NCBI RefSeq assembly: GCF_041146795.1
Contig: NC_135170.1
Span: forward strand, 3,896,533 to 3,960,532
DNA: 64,000 bases
Origin: Maylandia zebra
Lineage: Eukaryota > Chordata > Actinopteri > Cichliformes > Cichlidae
Reading direction: 5' to 3'
In this document: positions 33,661-61,728 of the stretch, in pieces
Layout: each line of letters starts with the position of its first letter
Numbering within the stretch: position 1 is the stretch's first letter
Made by a program: the position numbers and the translations under genes
The notes under the pieces: model-generated
Told to the model about the DNA's origin: nothing
The model's input: only the letters and a program-made list of their open reading frames with translations
Databases searched by the model: none

Positions 33661-35284
33661 AATAAGAAGAAACCACTGTGGGAGCAAATCTCGCCGTCGC
33701 TGTGCGTGGTCGTTCTTGGATGGAGTTAGGAAGAATACGAAGAGAGAAAGCTGGCAGAAGGGGAACTCGAGCGTCACTCCGACTCTGAAAGAAACGTGCT
33801 AGCTTCCCTGAGCTGCCAGAAACGCGCAGGTCGATACGTGAGAGCGAGAGGATTCACTCCTCCCGACTTCCGCTATTGTGTGCGCTAAGTTCACCAGAAC
33901 ACAGATAGACCGTACTAGGATGTATGGACACTGAGAAAATGAAAATAACCTTTTTTTTTTAACTTCGTAAAGCACAATCAATCCAGTTTTTAGTTTTAGT
34001 TTTTTCAAACTCATACAAATTATTGTAATAAAACGTGTGACATAATTTCAAAATAAAGCCTAATTTCCGGTGTTTGTGCCAAAAACTGATTTTTGGTATT
34101 TGCCAAAACTGATATATAACTTGTTGGTTTATAATATGTGAAACATATGTCAAATGTATCCGCCATGACTGATATCAAGTCATCTTGAGCCACAAACAAC
34201 ATTATTGTAACAAGGCAGAAGCTGCAATCAGTTTTTGGCAGTGACTTTTATATATCCTTTATTTATCCAGTTAAGAAAATCTTGTTTGCATTAAAAATGT
34301 TTTTTAAGGTTAATCTGCCCAAGAGGACAGCAAATATTACAAACAATATCACAATAGTTCTGTAAACATATTTTAAGTGGACAAAAAGGACCGGATTGGT
34401 TACAATATCAAAGAGTTATAAAGATACTTGAAAAACATGTAAATTTTAAAGTTTAGATTTAACCCCTGTGTAAACCCTGTTCACCGAAGTCTATTTACCA
34501 ACGTACGTAAAGTTTAAAACACACACACGCACACACGGAAACATTCGGTCACGTGTCCAGTCTGTCATGTAGCTAAATAAAATAATAATAATTTAATTTT
34601 AAAACAAAAAGTGATTTTGAATGATTAAAAAAATGAAAATCAATGATAATAAATGAGGGGCAATTCGCTTTAAAAATGACTCATCACATCTTAGGAGGTT
34701 ATGGTGTTAAATTTTAAACTTAAATCACTTTTTTTAAGTACATGTGTAATTGTGTTGTCTGCCGTTTTGAAGACTTCCTCCAGTTAAAAGATTCATAGCA
34801 ACAATACAAATTTGGTTTAAAGACGCAACGTGTTTTGGTGCGTTTAGTGGTCCACGTCTATAAGAACGTTATTAGTTGTGACTAGCGCAGCCATTACTTT
34901 AAACGGCTAATTGTTTTACATTTATTTATTTATTGCTTTTATTATGACTATTACTTTTTACGATGCTGTACAGTTAAAAGCAATCCCAAATACCCAATTG
35001 AGCGCATTCAAATATGGCTGCAAAAATCTTAATGCACCATAGTAACGTGATTTGACGGTGTATGTTTCTCCCCGGAGTCATTTTGTCACTGTACCGCCCA
35101 AAAAGAGCGAGTTTGCGCTGTCCTCACTAGGAAGTGCGGAGAATTTTATGCGCTTTTTTTCAGCTGGGTTGGCTCATGTCAGCTGGTGGTTATTTTTTCG
35201 TTGTTACAGTTTCAAAAGGCTGCCATAAATTGCCACAGCACGGGATAATAATCCGCCAGAGGCGTTACGGCAGATCTTTGAAAA
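33661..35284. promoter_or_regulatory. Divergent aldh16a1/kat7 intergenic region
   Basis: The start codons of aldh16a1 (33,660, minus) and kat7 (35,285, plus) face away from each other, about 1.6 kb apart. No TATA box is evident. The 35,050-35,300 part is relatively CpG-containing. The region probably holds both promoters, though the middle (33,950-34,990) is AT-rich and featureless. Confidence 0.5.
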
Positions 35285-49597
<14,313 letters not shown>

Positions 49598-52500
49598 AGG
49601 AGCTACCAATACACACACTCCAAAAACACACAGTCACGCACAGATCCTCCTCTGTACACGGGCATGCTCACAGACGCTGAGTCTAAACCCTCACTCACTA
49701 TTGTACGAAACGCTTTCAGCAGCTACAGCGCAGTCACAGACATGGACAGTTGCTACTCTGGGTTCAAGTAACCACAACGTTAGTCCACAGGTAGGATTCC
49801 TGTTAAAAGAATTGTTTGGAGATTTCCCTAAAATTTGAATTAGAAAAATAAGGAAAATCCATATGAGTCTGGGAATGACTTCTCAGACACTTAACTGTGT
49901 GTTAGTAAAAACCCTGAGTTGCCAGGTGTTTAATAGCAAGCGATCAGGAACGACGTCCTTTTGAAAGGAAAGCTACATAAATAAAATATGTAAAGGAAGA
50001 GGGCTAATGAAAAGCAATGTTTAATTTCTGTGAGCGGGAAAACTACATTTAGATGTATCTCGAGCAATAAGCAGTGAAATAAAGACAGATTACAGAACAG
50101 GTCCTAACATACAACATCCAATACAGTACTTAACACATTTATAAAAAGGAAATATAAATTTGCTTTATTTGTGGCGGGATGCTGACAAATTAAATAATTA
50201 ATTAATGATTCAAATCTTGTTTTATTACTCTTTTGATAGGGGTAGACATTTTTACGACAAAGCAACACCGGGGTTGTCGCTGTCTTTTCATTTTTTGCGT
50301 ATTACATGCGCTATGCTAAAGCTAGCAACAACAGCTGCTTAAAGTTAGCTGGTTTGTTTGGGCCAAAAGTGGGCATTTAAAAAATAATATGGTGAAAAAT
50401 AGGAACGATATTCAGTCACAATTTTAAATATTTATTTCCCTGTTCAGGATGTAGAACGACCCTTATCTCATGGCAGCCAAAATAGCTACACTCCCCTGTA
50501 TAGTATTTTATAAGCTAGCAAAAACCACTACTAAAGTTAGCTGGTTAAGACTTTCCTGAAAATGGGCATTTTGGGAAAAATGGCAAAAATAACACAGATA
50601 TTCAATAAAACTGATGAATATTTCTTGATTAAACAGTATTTTATAAGCTAACTAGCTAGCTATAAACTATTGATGTTGAGTTTAGCTAATTAGCTTTTGA
50701 TTAGCTTTTGCTATAAATTATTTTTTAAAGTGGAGGATAACATGAGAATGTTATTCAATACAATATTGAATGTTGGATTGTTCTGATGAAATGGGCTTTG
50801 AGTTTTATGTAATTCTTTAACATTTTCACAAATGCAGTTATACATTTTACACAATAGAACAGACAGGTTTTATTATACACTGACCACAGCCACTATTCAT
50901 CTTTAGGTTCTTTTGACGTGTGTATACGTAGCATGGCCGCTGATAGCTTCTTGACCTCATTTGTTCTCTGCAAAGTGAAGGTAATCGTGCATCGTTAGCG
51001 CACCTTCTCCCAGACACTTAATTAGCACGGCGCACCAGGCCCGCTTGCTAATCCAATCAGTGGCATGTGGTATCAAATCTGCAGTGCATTTCAGTCTGTC
51101 ATTGAGACAAAATGCAGGTCGGCAACACTTTGACTCGTGTAAACGTGTTTTTGCAGACACAGACCAGCTGGTTGTGATTAAACAGGACCATGTCTGGGCT
51201 TGCATGTAATACTGCCATCCACATGATTAAATGGAGAGTTTTCAAACAAACTGGAGAAGAAATAAGGTTGATCATTCCTCTGGGACGAGTGATGAAATCT
51301 AAAGAAAGAAAATGTCCAAAAGTATCAAACCACAGTGAGCAAACAACACTATGTAAATTAGTGTTCACATATTTGACACATACACAGGTGAAAAGTAGTG
51401 AAAAGTGATTTGATCTAACTTAACTTAATCCATTTTATCAACTAGATGCAGTATTGAAAAGCTAATATGGTTTTAGGTCAGGTGTTTTACCTTACGGCCT
51501 TGTGGCTGTTTGAACCCAGAGCCGATCAGTAACAGAGCTTCTCATGCAACAAAGCCTCACATTGTGTCCAGCATTTAACCCCGTCTCATCCATCTCTTGG
51601 TTAGCAAAAAGCTATAGCTGCCACTGGGCCACGTTTGTACCGTCACCAAGGAGGAACCTACCCACGATGTGTGTTTTTGTGTGTTTTCCGTTTGTTTTTG
51701 TAACTCATGTTTTAAGACTTTTCTCTCAGTTGTGTCTGCAGTTTCATTTTTTATCAGTTTATAGAGTTTGGGAGCTCTTGTGTGCTTTGTTTGGTTTTGT
51801 TAAAGTTCTCAATGATTTTCATACTTTTTCTACCTCTGAGGTTTTACCACTGTATAAAAAGCTAAAATGGCGCATTAAGCTTCTTGTTTTGTTGTGTTTG
51901 GGGTTTTTTGTTGTTGTTTTTTAGTTTTTGTGTGTGTATTAACGTGAAAATAATGTAGATGTTACTGCCCAGCAAGTGTTTTGGGGTTTTTTATAGATTT
52001 TTTTTTTAAAATAGCCTATTTATATTCTTAAAAAAACCACATTAACTACATAGAGCGTAAACAAGCGTAGAGGAATCTCTCCTTTCTAGGGAACTGATTT
52101 CCTGGTGAATCAAATATTTTAAAAAATCTAAAAAAAAATTGTACGTGCTTTTGAATGTGTCTACAAACTGGGAAGTACAGGAAGAACAATCCAGAGCATT
52201 TCCCCACCAACAAAGGCGATGAGTCATTTACATTTCAGAGATTTATTCCATGTTATCAAAAGTGACGTGATTGAGTCAAAACATGTCACTGTGCACATTG
52301 TCACTGCCTATTACCACCATAGTTGATGCTGTGAGCTGTTAGAAAAGGGCAGCCTTGTTGTGTAAGCTCAATAAGCATGGTTGGCAGCACTTTAAATTTT
52401 TTTAATTTGTTCTATATGATTGATTAAAATATTATTTTAATTCTATTGACAATCTCTACATTTATTGATCTGGATCAACATGTTGAAGAATTTTAATCAG

Positions 52501-55500
52501 CATTTAATGTTTTGGTAAAGGAGTAGCTGGCTGTTATTATCAAATGTGGATCTGTGAACATTGATCTGTGATCGATATCTCTCTCGCGTCTGTTCGGTAA
52601 TTATGAAGCTGTTCGCTTATCTTAGACTGGAAAGTGGGAAATAGCCATTCTGGCTCGAGCAAATAACCGACTTTAAAACAGGAAATTCCCTTTTTGTTCA
52701 GACTAAACATCTGCTTGGTCCAACAGAGGATTCACATACATCCTAACAATCCTCAGTTTAGGTAACTGAAGGAAATACATATTTAAACACTGAGTGGCTG
52801 CAGGCACTAAAAGCGAAACAAGCTAGCAGTTGTAAAAATACTACTAGTAGTTTTTTGTTTGTTTTTTACCAAACAGACACGGGGGTGGTTTCAATCGTGC
52901 CGTCTAACACTTGGTAAGAGTCAGAAACATTGTGCATAAGTTTAGACAGCAGCTGGCTGTGAAATTAGAGGTGTGTTGCCAACAATGTCACATTGAATCA
53001 ACCATTATCTTTTTTATTTTTATATTTTTTCCTGTAGCTTTTGTGTCACACTTGAGCCATTTTCTTTTCCCGACTGCGGCTTAAAGTTACATTTCTTCTT
53101 GTGTTGAAACAACTGTTGCCTTTAAAGTTCATTAGTTTAAAAAAATCAATGTCTTTTTGTCCTGTTTTATATACTGATCGTTTCTGTGTACGGGTTATCT
53201 GCATTTGACATATTAATACATATTTGTGTTATCCGGTGGTTAATGTGGTTAAATGCACTGTCATTGGGTCGTACAGCACAGGGCAACAGTGCTAACAGAC
53301 ACTCCATTTATCCTTTTAGCATGAGCTCTCAATAAATCACTCACAAATGTGCTGCAGCCTGAATTTACTTGTTGGTAGGTTGTTGTTGTTTTTTTTAACT
53401 CATGTGCATTAACAGCAAAGTGCGCTTACTTACCATTTTCTCCTCTCTTTTTTTTTGCCTTTAAATGAATCTCCAATGAATAAAAAGCATCCTCAAACAC
53501 TCCTGGCTACAGTGTTCCATACATGATTGGGATACTTGTGCTCTCGAGGTCTTTTTTGGCTGAGATGACTGGTAAGCAAAAGGCTTTGGTATCAGAGAAA
53601 ATATTATAGAGGATGGGTTCCTTTTTTCAGGCCTCCATTATGCTGATATTTAAGAGTCTTACAAGAAGAAATCCCATCATTAAGGGTGTACTCTTTTCCT
53701 TCTTACCTGAGCAGAAAATTGACCTAATTATAATGCTGAATACAGCCCATTAAATCTGTAAATAACTGGAGTGTTTTGAACTTTAGAAAAAAAATCAAAT
53801 TTACCCGTGTGTGTAGGGTCCTTGTTTTCAAGAAACCTGTCATGACGTTGTTGTGCTTGTGTCTATTTTCCAATCACCTCTTCATTCCTCCCCCTGGTGC
53901 CAATGGCAGCTATAGATGGACAGTTTTAGAGCATTTTGCTGGTTACTAACGCACCCATATGCTATCACGACTCCCTGGAGAAACAAAGATGCATTCCTTT
54001 GCCTTTCATAGGTCACCAGAAAGCTGTTGTTGTAGTGCTACCTATTTAAACTACTCACACAAAGAAGTGACACAAAAGTAGCGTGACATTGCTGTGTAGC
54101 TCAGTTGTGCTTTTGTACCTGCTTCTCCTCTTTGCCTTCCTCTTCAATAAAGACAAATGGTGAAACAAACAGATTTCGCCTCATGTATTGACTGTGTCCC
54201 GAACAGCATCCTTAAAGGTTTAAGGATTGTTTAGGCTCGGTCAGTTTGCTCAGCTAATAAGGAACTTATAGACAAAAGAATATTTCTAAGTGTCGTGCCT
54301 GTTTAAATAACTAAATATGCAATGCCACTGATCGCTTAAAGGGGCATTTCAGCAATAGCAAGTATCTACTGCATGTCTAATCTGACTAAATAAATCCTGG
54401 CACTACTGCGGTCATGTCGGCTTTGAAGAAGATGATCGAGTTTTGTCCACACTGGAGACTGAAAATCAAGATATCCCACATCCACAAGAACACAATTGGC
54501 AGAAAAAAATAACAAAACTGCACAAAATACAATTAATTTAAAAAAAATTGCAAAATTCCAACAAACATCGGATCATAAAACTTAAAGAGCTACAAAGAGA
54601 ATGTAGGTCTGTGGTTTGAGTTTATTCCGTTTGAATAGTGCTGCTGAAACCAGTTCTACCCAACAGGTGGTTTCATTGGAGAGCATCTGAAATTAAAATG
54701 TCAATTTATTGTTAATTGTTGTTACAACACTTAAATGAGAGATGTGTGGTTTGGAGGCTTTACAAAGGAATACCACACGAGGGCTGTTAATTGTTCAAGG
54801 GAATCCATCCAAGCTTTTCCTTCAGAGCTCAAAGAAGCATGATGACATACGGGGTTTAAGTGATGGAGTGTTGTTTGGGCTGCATGAATCTCTTCATAGG
54901 CCAGGACAGTTATGGAGACTGACTGCACAATAATACTGCAGCTGGAAAATGAAAGACAACATTTCTGTACGGTGCAGTGTTTGAGCCCCTCGTTGAACAT
55001 GAATCTCAAATGTACGTTTTTCACACGCTATTAAAAAAAATATTTATAAGATCCATTTATTTTATTTGCACAGGATGTAAAGGTTTTCAAAAAGATTATT
55101 TTAAGATCCTTTCTGCATTTATGCTGATTTTGAGCTGCCAAAGAGAGATTGAGGGGATTAAGATAAATCAGGGCCTGCAGGCTCTTTCTAGCATATATTA
55201 TTGTATCATCAGTTAAAAAGAAGGTTGAACATAAAGTGTTGGTTTGGAATAACAATGTCATTATTATTAGATTAAATAACTGGATCAAGAACAGATCTCT
55301 GTGGTGCCTCAAAATGTTTAAAGAGCAGAACTGACTCAGAGTTGTAACACTTGCTAATTCCACACATGAGGGAGATGATAGGAGACCTTTGATCTGCTCT
55401 TTTTCCTGGTCACGCTTTCATGTTAGTTAGATGCAAAGATGTAACATGTGATTTATTAATTGTAATATCTTTACAGAGGGCCGATGCAGGGGAAAAGAAT

Positions 55501-56180
55501 GTGCCTGTCAGTGTTTTAAATAAAACATCTGTTACCAAATGTTTATTTCGGTTGCAAATTCTAAATATTTATTAATTAATGAATTAATTTACTTATTAGA
55601 TAAGCAAATGTAGCCTAAAGCAGAGCTGAATATTAGTGTGGTTCCCTGTAAATACACTTAAAAATGCCCTCGTATACTCAGGGTTTCTATTCCACTTTTA
55701 TTTTAGTGAGTTTAAATAACAATAGGTAATAACAATTAACACCAAACATCTTTTTTGCTTATTTCTAATTATTAAAACGTAAATTAAGAATTAGTGGACC
55801 AGTAGGGGTCATGAACACGAGAGAATGATATTCTGCAAGTAATGCATGACAGAGAAAGAAAGCACACTTAGCTAATGAAATCATCTTTAATGAATCTGGC
55901 ACAAACTGAGCGAACCCTTTGAAAAGACACGAGACTTACATATGCATTAAGTTTAAATGTGGCAAGATATCATCAGCTACAACATACAGCAGTGCAGTTC
56001 ATCAGATCGACGGGAGTGAAGTTAGCGATTTTTAAAAGCATTTATTTCAGCTCATTGTAACAGGTGTTTGGACCGTGTCGGTCAAAGTGCATCATACTCA
56101 GTGTCCTGTTGGTCAACAACGGATGGCTGAATAAGACGTTATAACTGAAATGGAGTTTGGTTTCTTTTCTTTTTTTGTCT
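49598..56180. other. kat7 3'UTR and intergenic DNA
   Basis: No coding exon was recognised. Plus-strand AATAAA motifs that could end kat7 transcripts are at 53,331, 53,479 and 54,146; none can be chosen from sequence alone. At about 55,270-55,310 a minus-strand stretch (APQRSVLDP) faintly resembles a LINE reverse-transcriptase block. On the tac4 side, TTTATT at 56,041-56,046 is a good minus-strand polyadenylation signal. Confidence 0.5.
56041..56046 (-). terminator. Polyadenylation signal of tac4
   Basis: AATAAA on the minus strand, 135 bases past the tac4 stop codon. Confidence 0.6.
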
Positions 56181-56814
56181 TCAGTAAGAGTCCGATTTAA
56201 ATTCTTCTTCCATGTCTGTAAAACAGAAAGAAAACAGCAAAAACAAATATTAGAATGAACATTTAGATTTGATTATAATCAAGCTTGAAAATCACTTTTT
56301 AAATGGCAGATTCAAACATGATAACAGAGCCGCTTCTCTATCTAAAGAGTTATGCAAAGCAAACATTATATACAAATAGACGTGGCTGTAGCCGGACATT
56401 TACCTCCTCCTAAACTCCTTCTGCCCATGAGTCCAACAAACATCTCCCCTTTATTTCCTGTAAAAACAAACCAACACACAGAGAAAGAGGAACACAAAGA
56501 TTTTTAGGCTCGCTACCAAAATAAAACAATAAAGAAAAGTTGAACTCTAATCTGTCTTACTCACTTTTCCTGCCCAGTCTCACAGCGTGGGATACACCTG
56601 AAACAAGCAAGAGATAAAGAAGTCTCGGGTATTACAGGAAGCAAAAAGGACTGTGGAGCACATCATCAACTCTAAACCATGCAGTACAATTATGAGCTGG
56701 TTTATTTGCTCACCTGAGCTTCTTCCCATCAGACCGTGGAACTGCTGCGCTTTGGACCGCTTGATGAGATCTGCCAGACGAATGGTTATTCCTCTCTCCA
56801 CTGGGTAACCCTGC

Positions 56815-56872
<58 letters not shown>

Positions 56873-57647
56873 GTACATATAGTACAATAAGTTATTGCTG
56901 ATATAAATACTAGGATCTAGTCAGATTGTGGAAATAAGCAGAAATGGGAGTATTAAGCTCTGCATACACTCGTTCTTTGTGTCTCATAAAAGTCTGTTAC
57001 AAAATTCTTCACCAGCATCTGGACTAAAGGTCACCACATACTATAGATATACCACACCAAACACACAAAACACTATTTGTAGTCGTGGAGACTTCATAAC
57101 CCTGTAACACATCTACTTCTCAGACTTCTAAAATGTTTCCGAATGACACATCTTAGCTGTAAGAATTACTCGTGAACATGGCTTTGAAATGCTTTGCCAC
57201 AGAAGCAGACATTAGCTGAGACTCCAGCTGTTAAATATGGTAATAAACACGCCATCTGTGCCTGCTAGGCCTTCATTTCTACGCGTCAAATCGCAAATAA
57301 ACCACCGCAGATTTTCTTATTTCGGAGGCATGTGATTCAACGGATCTGCAGATGTGTCCCAGAAAATTGCACACACAACAACAGAAGACTGAGGCTCGCC
57401 ACACTCACGTAGATATAAAGCACAGCATCACGCGTGAATTTATTTCCAAAAGTCTAAAGTTTGCGGTCAGCACGAACACGTCTCTGCCCTGGACGAGTTC
57501 TCCTCGCTTTCAACTATTCCAGCGGTGACGCGTCTGACGTCACTGAACACACTTCACTGTCTGTACTTCAGTTTTTGGCTTTAAGTGAAATGTATGAATA
57601 AAGGAAATTAGCATGTTTACGAGGAGATCGACCAGGTCAGATAGACC

Positions 57648-57734
<87 letters not shown>

Positions 57735-58329
57735 GCACTGAATTGCTCGGTTAGAGTGGAAAAGCGTGAACGAGCCCATTTACCATCTAATTACCAGTTT
57801 GGCGGACACGCTCGGTTGTCATGTTCACATTTCTCTGAGGATTTGTAGCTGCAGGCACATTCGACAGAGAACTATTACCAGAACTATTTTTTAATATCGG
57901 CTGCTGATGATTTTAGATGATTGGCTCTAACAAATAAGGCGATGATCCTCCAGCCTCTGTTGGACTTTCGGTCTCTGTCTGTGGTGCTGAAAAGCAAGTT
58001 AGTCAAAGAAACTGCAGAAGAAGAGAAAGAGAGAGAAGTTTGTTTTGTAATATTTATACAGCTTAAACAAATTTAGACTTGATTCTGATAAGAAAATATC
58101 TTTTTCTCTACAAAGCTCCGTAATATGGGGATGCAACCCTCAAATCTGCGTCTCTCTTCCTCTCCCTTTTCTTTTCTTTGAGGGGTCGGGGTGGGGGTTG
58201 TACCTGCCAGTCCTCCACCGTCCACATTTCTCCGTCGTTTTCTTCCCCGGAGAGCGGAGTCCCCAGCGCGCTGCAAACCTGCACCAGCACGACCACCAGC
58301 ATCACTACTACAAACTTCAGCGTCTCCAT
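56181..58329 (-). CDS. tac4: Prepro-tachykinin (TAC4 type)
   Basis: Five coding exons: 58329-58204, 56810-56714, 56597-56565, 56457-56404 and 56215-56181. GT-AG junctions and phases are continuous; 114 aa. The product is a secreted neuropeptide precursor whose peptides activate NK receptors. Residues 1-23 form a hydrophobic signal peptide (LKFVVVMLVVVLVQVCSA). Peptide 1 is SKAQQFHGLM (61-70), preceded by KR and followed by the amidation/cleavage signal GR. Peptide 2 is NKGEMFVGLM (87-96), between RKR and GRR. Both have the tachykinin FxGLM-amide signature. I choose tac4 over tac1/tac3 because of the peptide sequences and adjacency to kat7, the same neighbour as human TAC4. A noncoding 5' exon probably lies upstream. 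The exon 2 acceptor abuts a (GT)n tract. Confidence 0.93.
56816..56870. repeat. (AC)n microsatellite at tac4 exon 2 acceptor
   Basis: About 27 AC units on the plus strand, hence (GT)n on the transcribed sense. It ends five bases from the AG of the acceptor at 56,811-56,812. Confidence 0.98.
57651..57732. repeat. (TG)n microsatellite in tac4 intron 1
   Basis: 41 TG units in the intron between the signal-peptide exon and the first peptide exon. Confidence 0.98.
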
Positions 58330-59754
58330 GGCTACCTAAGGATGCCAAAGTAATAACAACAATAATAAAATATAGAAGTGGCTGCAAATAGTCAAGAAGA
58401 GTCTCCCTGATTCGGACGCATACAGGAGCCAACAGAATTCAACCCGTCCACGCGTGGTTATGTTTCTGCACTTTGTGCTCTGGTCTTGAGGCGAGGTCCG
58501 TGCTTGCTCTTATAAACGCCCTGTGCTCGCTCCTCCCCGCTTCCTCCAGCAGCCTCGTATTAAACCGAACACATCCTGCAGGCCAGATTTTTTCCCACCC
58601 CTCTGTCTGACTCATGAGCTGTTGACTGTGAGTAAACTTCATCTAATCTAAAACCAACTGACCCAAACTGTGAAGGATGGGTGTGCTGATTGGTTAGCTT
58701 CTGTTTCATTTACCCCACACGTTTATGGTAAAATGTGGCAAAGCCATATATGACACAGTGTGCCTTTGAAATGTCAGCTCGATGAACCCAAAGGAAGAAA
58801 AATGGTGCGAGCGTAGGAAAAGACAGGATGTGTCTTTATTTTACAGGCTGAGCACAAGACGCCAAACCAAATCACAACTCCAACTGACACGGTTATATTT
58901 CCCTGAACCAGATCATAATCGTGTTTTGTGTCCTCTTTATGGTTCGTGTCGCCTTGTCCCAGTGCAATTTGATTTTCGGGGCTAGATGTATTCATGGTTT
59001 GTTTGTGTGACTCTGCGGGTGAGTGCCACAGTATTATGATGGGTTTATAATCATGATCAGTGCAGCTTCTGACGAGAATCCATCCTTTGACTTGATCTGT
59101 GACAAACACACAATTGTGCATCAGCCCCACATGTGGGTTTGGACCCACCCGCTGGGTAAAACTCAACTGGTTCTGCTCTGAATGTCCTATGACTTCAATT
59201 TTCTTTCATTTTCAATACAGGATTCTTCAGCTCACCAGAACTCTTTGAAAAAACGCTGTTAACACCAACAAATTATTCTGCTATTAGTATCCATTTGATC
59301 AATCAGTCTCCACCTCTATGTGTTTTAATGAGTGGCACAAGTAGCTACACCCACGCAAACAATTTTGCACATATGTATGTATTTATTTATTTATTTATTT
59401 ATTTATTTATGTGGCATAACTGATTCATCTCTCAGCAACAGTTAAGGAGCGCTCACTTCCTTTTGGGGAAAATAGCTTTACACAAGCTCTTCATTCAAGA
59501 CTCAGTGAGGAGAGTGAAAGATGGAGCAAAATTGGAGTTTTCTTTTGGGACAGGAGTTAAGCACACCGGGCAGATTTCATACTTGAGACACATGACCAGA
59601 AGTGTTTACATGTGAGGGATCTGAAAGACTTCTCCCAGGAACCTGTGAGTATCAGACATTTCATTTCCTGAATTTTGGTCAATTTTGATGCATCGATTTG
59701 TATCAACATTTGAAGGAAATGTTTTTATTTACTATAAAGAAAGCACAAAATTCA
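58330..59754. other. Upstream of tac4, no gene seen
   Basis: It probably contains the tac4 promoter and untranslated first exon. A (TTTA)n tract lies at about 59,377-59,410. No other exon was recognised. Confidence 0.4.
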
Positions 59755-60830
59755 GTCAGCCACGTCAGTAGGTACACCTTACTAGTACCGGGTTGGACTC
59801 CCTGATTCAATAAGGGGCTGAAAAGAGATTTTGGTCCATACATGACAGCATCACCCAGTTTCTGACATTTGTTAGCTGCACATCCATAATGTGAATATCC
59901 TGCTTCGCCACATCACAAAGGTGCTCTATTGGATTGAGATCTGCTGAGAGTGGAGGTTATTTGAGTGCAGTGAACTCATTGCCATGTTTGTGAAACCAGC
60001 GTGAGATGATTTGAGCTTTGTGACATGCTCCTGACATATCCTGCTTGAAACAGCCATCAGAGGATGAGTACAGTATGGTCATACAGGGTGGACAAGGTCA
60101 GGAGCGATCCTGAGGTAGACTGTAGTGTTTAAATGATGCTTAGTTGGTACTAAAGGGCAAAAAATTGCAGCAAGAAAACATTCCCCACACCAGTACACCA
60201 CCTGCAGCAGAGCCACTGGCACAAGGCAGGATGGCGCCATGTTTTCATGCTGTTTACACCAAATTCTGATGCTGACACCAAAATGCTGCAGCAGAAATTG
60301 AGACTCATCCGAGCAGGTAATGGTTTTCCAATCTTCCATGGTCACGTTTTGGTAAGCCAGTGTGAATTGCTTCCTGTTTTTAGCTGACAGGTGTAGCCCT
60401 GATGTGGTCTTCTGCTGGTGTAGCTCTTACTTATCTTACTTAAAGCATTTTTTTACCATTCTGATGCTCAATTTGGAAATTAGCAACATGCCTATGCAAC
60501 TAAATTCACAAAGAAACACTACTGCTTTAAATCTGCAGCTTATCCTACACCACATAGCCGATGCTATGGCCACCATTCAACACTGCATTAGTCTATAAGT
60601 TTTTATGAACAGTTCGTCTAATAGCAGGTGCTGCTCTATACAGCTCTACAGCCTCAGGAAGCTGTGTGTAGCTTTGATGATTTCTGATGTAGCGATTGCT
60701 GTTCTTATGAGCAGCTTTCAGGTAAAAGCTGTGAAAAGGTGAAGATTGCAACGAATTAGCAATTAGCATAGTAGCCAAAGCCTTTCTGGCCATTTTGGAG
60801 GAGCGTTAGTGCAGTTTTATTCACTCTTTG
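59755..60830 (-). mobile_element. Tc1-like transposon, degenerate
   Basis: The 3' end reads, on the plus strand, AGGTACACCTTACTAGTACC, then GGGTTGGACTCC, as in a widespread fish Tc1 family. Transposase remains follow toward higher coordinates, ending near a frame beginning MARKALATMLIANS at 60,793. Parts of the 3' catalytic region are rearranged or missing. The 20,750-21,150 fragment belongs to the same family. Confidence 0.75.
60079..60345 (-). pseudogene. Tc1-like transposase fragment
   Basis: An open stretch with MEDWKTITCSDESQFLLQHF (the SDES block holding the first catalytic Asp), then VSIRIW, and LVPTKHHLNTTVYL. The GGG-VMVWG block between them is altered (VVYWCGECFLAA). Upstream and downstream parts are frameshifted, so no functional protein is expected. 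Confidence 0.75.
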
Positions 60831-61728
60831 AGCTCCGATTCTGGTCTCAACCAACTAACAAACCCACATACTTTGTCTGTCTGATGCTCAATATGCTGTG
60901 TGCATTGATGTAACTTGACCTTCATCTTCCTCAAGATGTAGCTGCATGTTGCAGCATGTGTTCAAAGTGATGCAGAGCTCAGCAGCTGTGAGTTTTTTCT
61001 GTCTGTCTGTTGATTAGTGCACCATCTGTAACAGGCTTGAACTATATCTAGCTTGGCTGTTAGTCTTAATGCAGTAGCTTGTTTTCTACCAGTGTCAACA
61101 TTTTTCCCATTGTTGTAGCTGACATTCGTGCATGGACTCAACCTGTTCAATCTGTGCTTCAAAAGAATTCTTTCAGATTTAACAACTTCCAACGAGGATT
61201 TGGGTTCTTGGTGTTTGAGTTTGTCTTTTATTGTTCTTGAAGTTTGTTATGTTTTGGGATTCCTGGTTTTTTTGCTTTATTCATTATGTTAGTTTTAGTT
61301 CCTGCTTTGATTTCACGTGTTTCATCATTTCTTCCACCCTCACCATCTCCCTCTCTGTCTTGTTTCAGTGATATTTCTTTTGCCTTCCTGTGATCCCTTG
61401 TCTCCGTCACCATGTTGAGTTGAATATTGATTTATTGATTAGCATCTCAGTGAATACAGAATAAAGATCTACCACAAAGCGAGAAAGCACGAGACAAAGC
61501 TGATCAAAAGGTATTGGCTGAATCATGTGCTTATTACGCTTTAACAAAAGATCTTCTAGCATGCAGCTCATATACACAGGGCTCGAAGCAAAGAGTAAAA
61601 CAAAGCAAACAAACAAAACAAAATAAAAAACCTTTCCACCTTAGATAAGTAAATCGATTAAATTAAATTTCATTAAAATAATCAAAGCAAAACAACCAAG
61701 AGTTTCAGTATTATTATTTTTGCTCTTT
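60831..61728. other. Unclassified, no gene seen
   Basis: No coding similarity was recognised. The T/C-rich part at 61,210-61,400 looks like repeat sequence but could not be assigned. Confidence 0.35.

Noticed and set aside
51544-51924. 126-aa plus-strand open frame
   Set aside because: Low-complexity Phe/Val/Leu composition from T-rich sequence downstream of kat7, with no family resemblance.
55265-55310. Possible LINE reverse-transcriptase fragment (APQRSVLDP, minus strand)
   Set aside because: Only about ten residues resemble the family block and no neighbouring block was found, so I mention it only in the region note.
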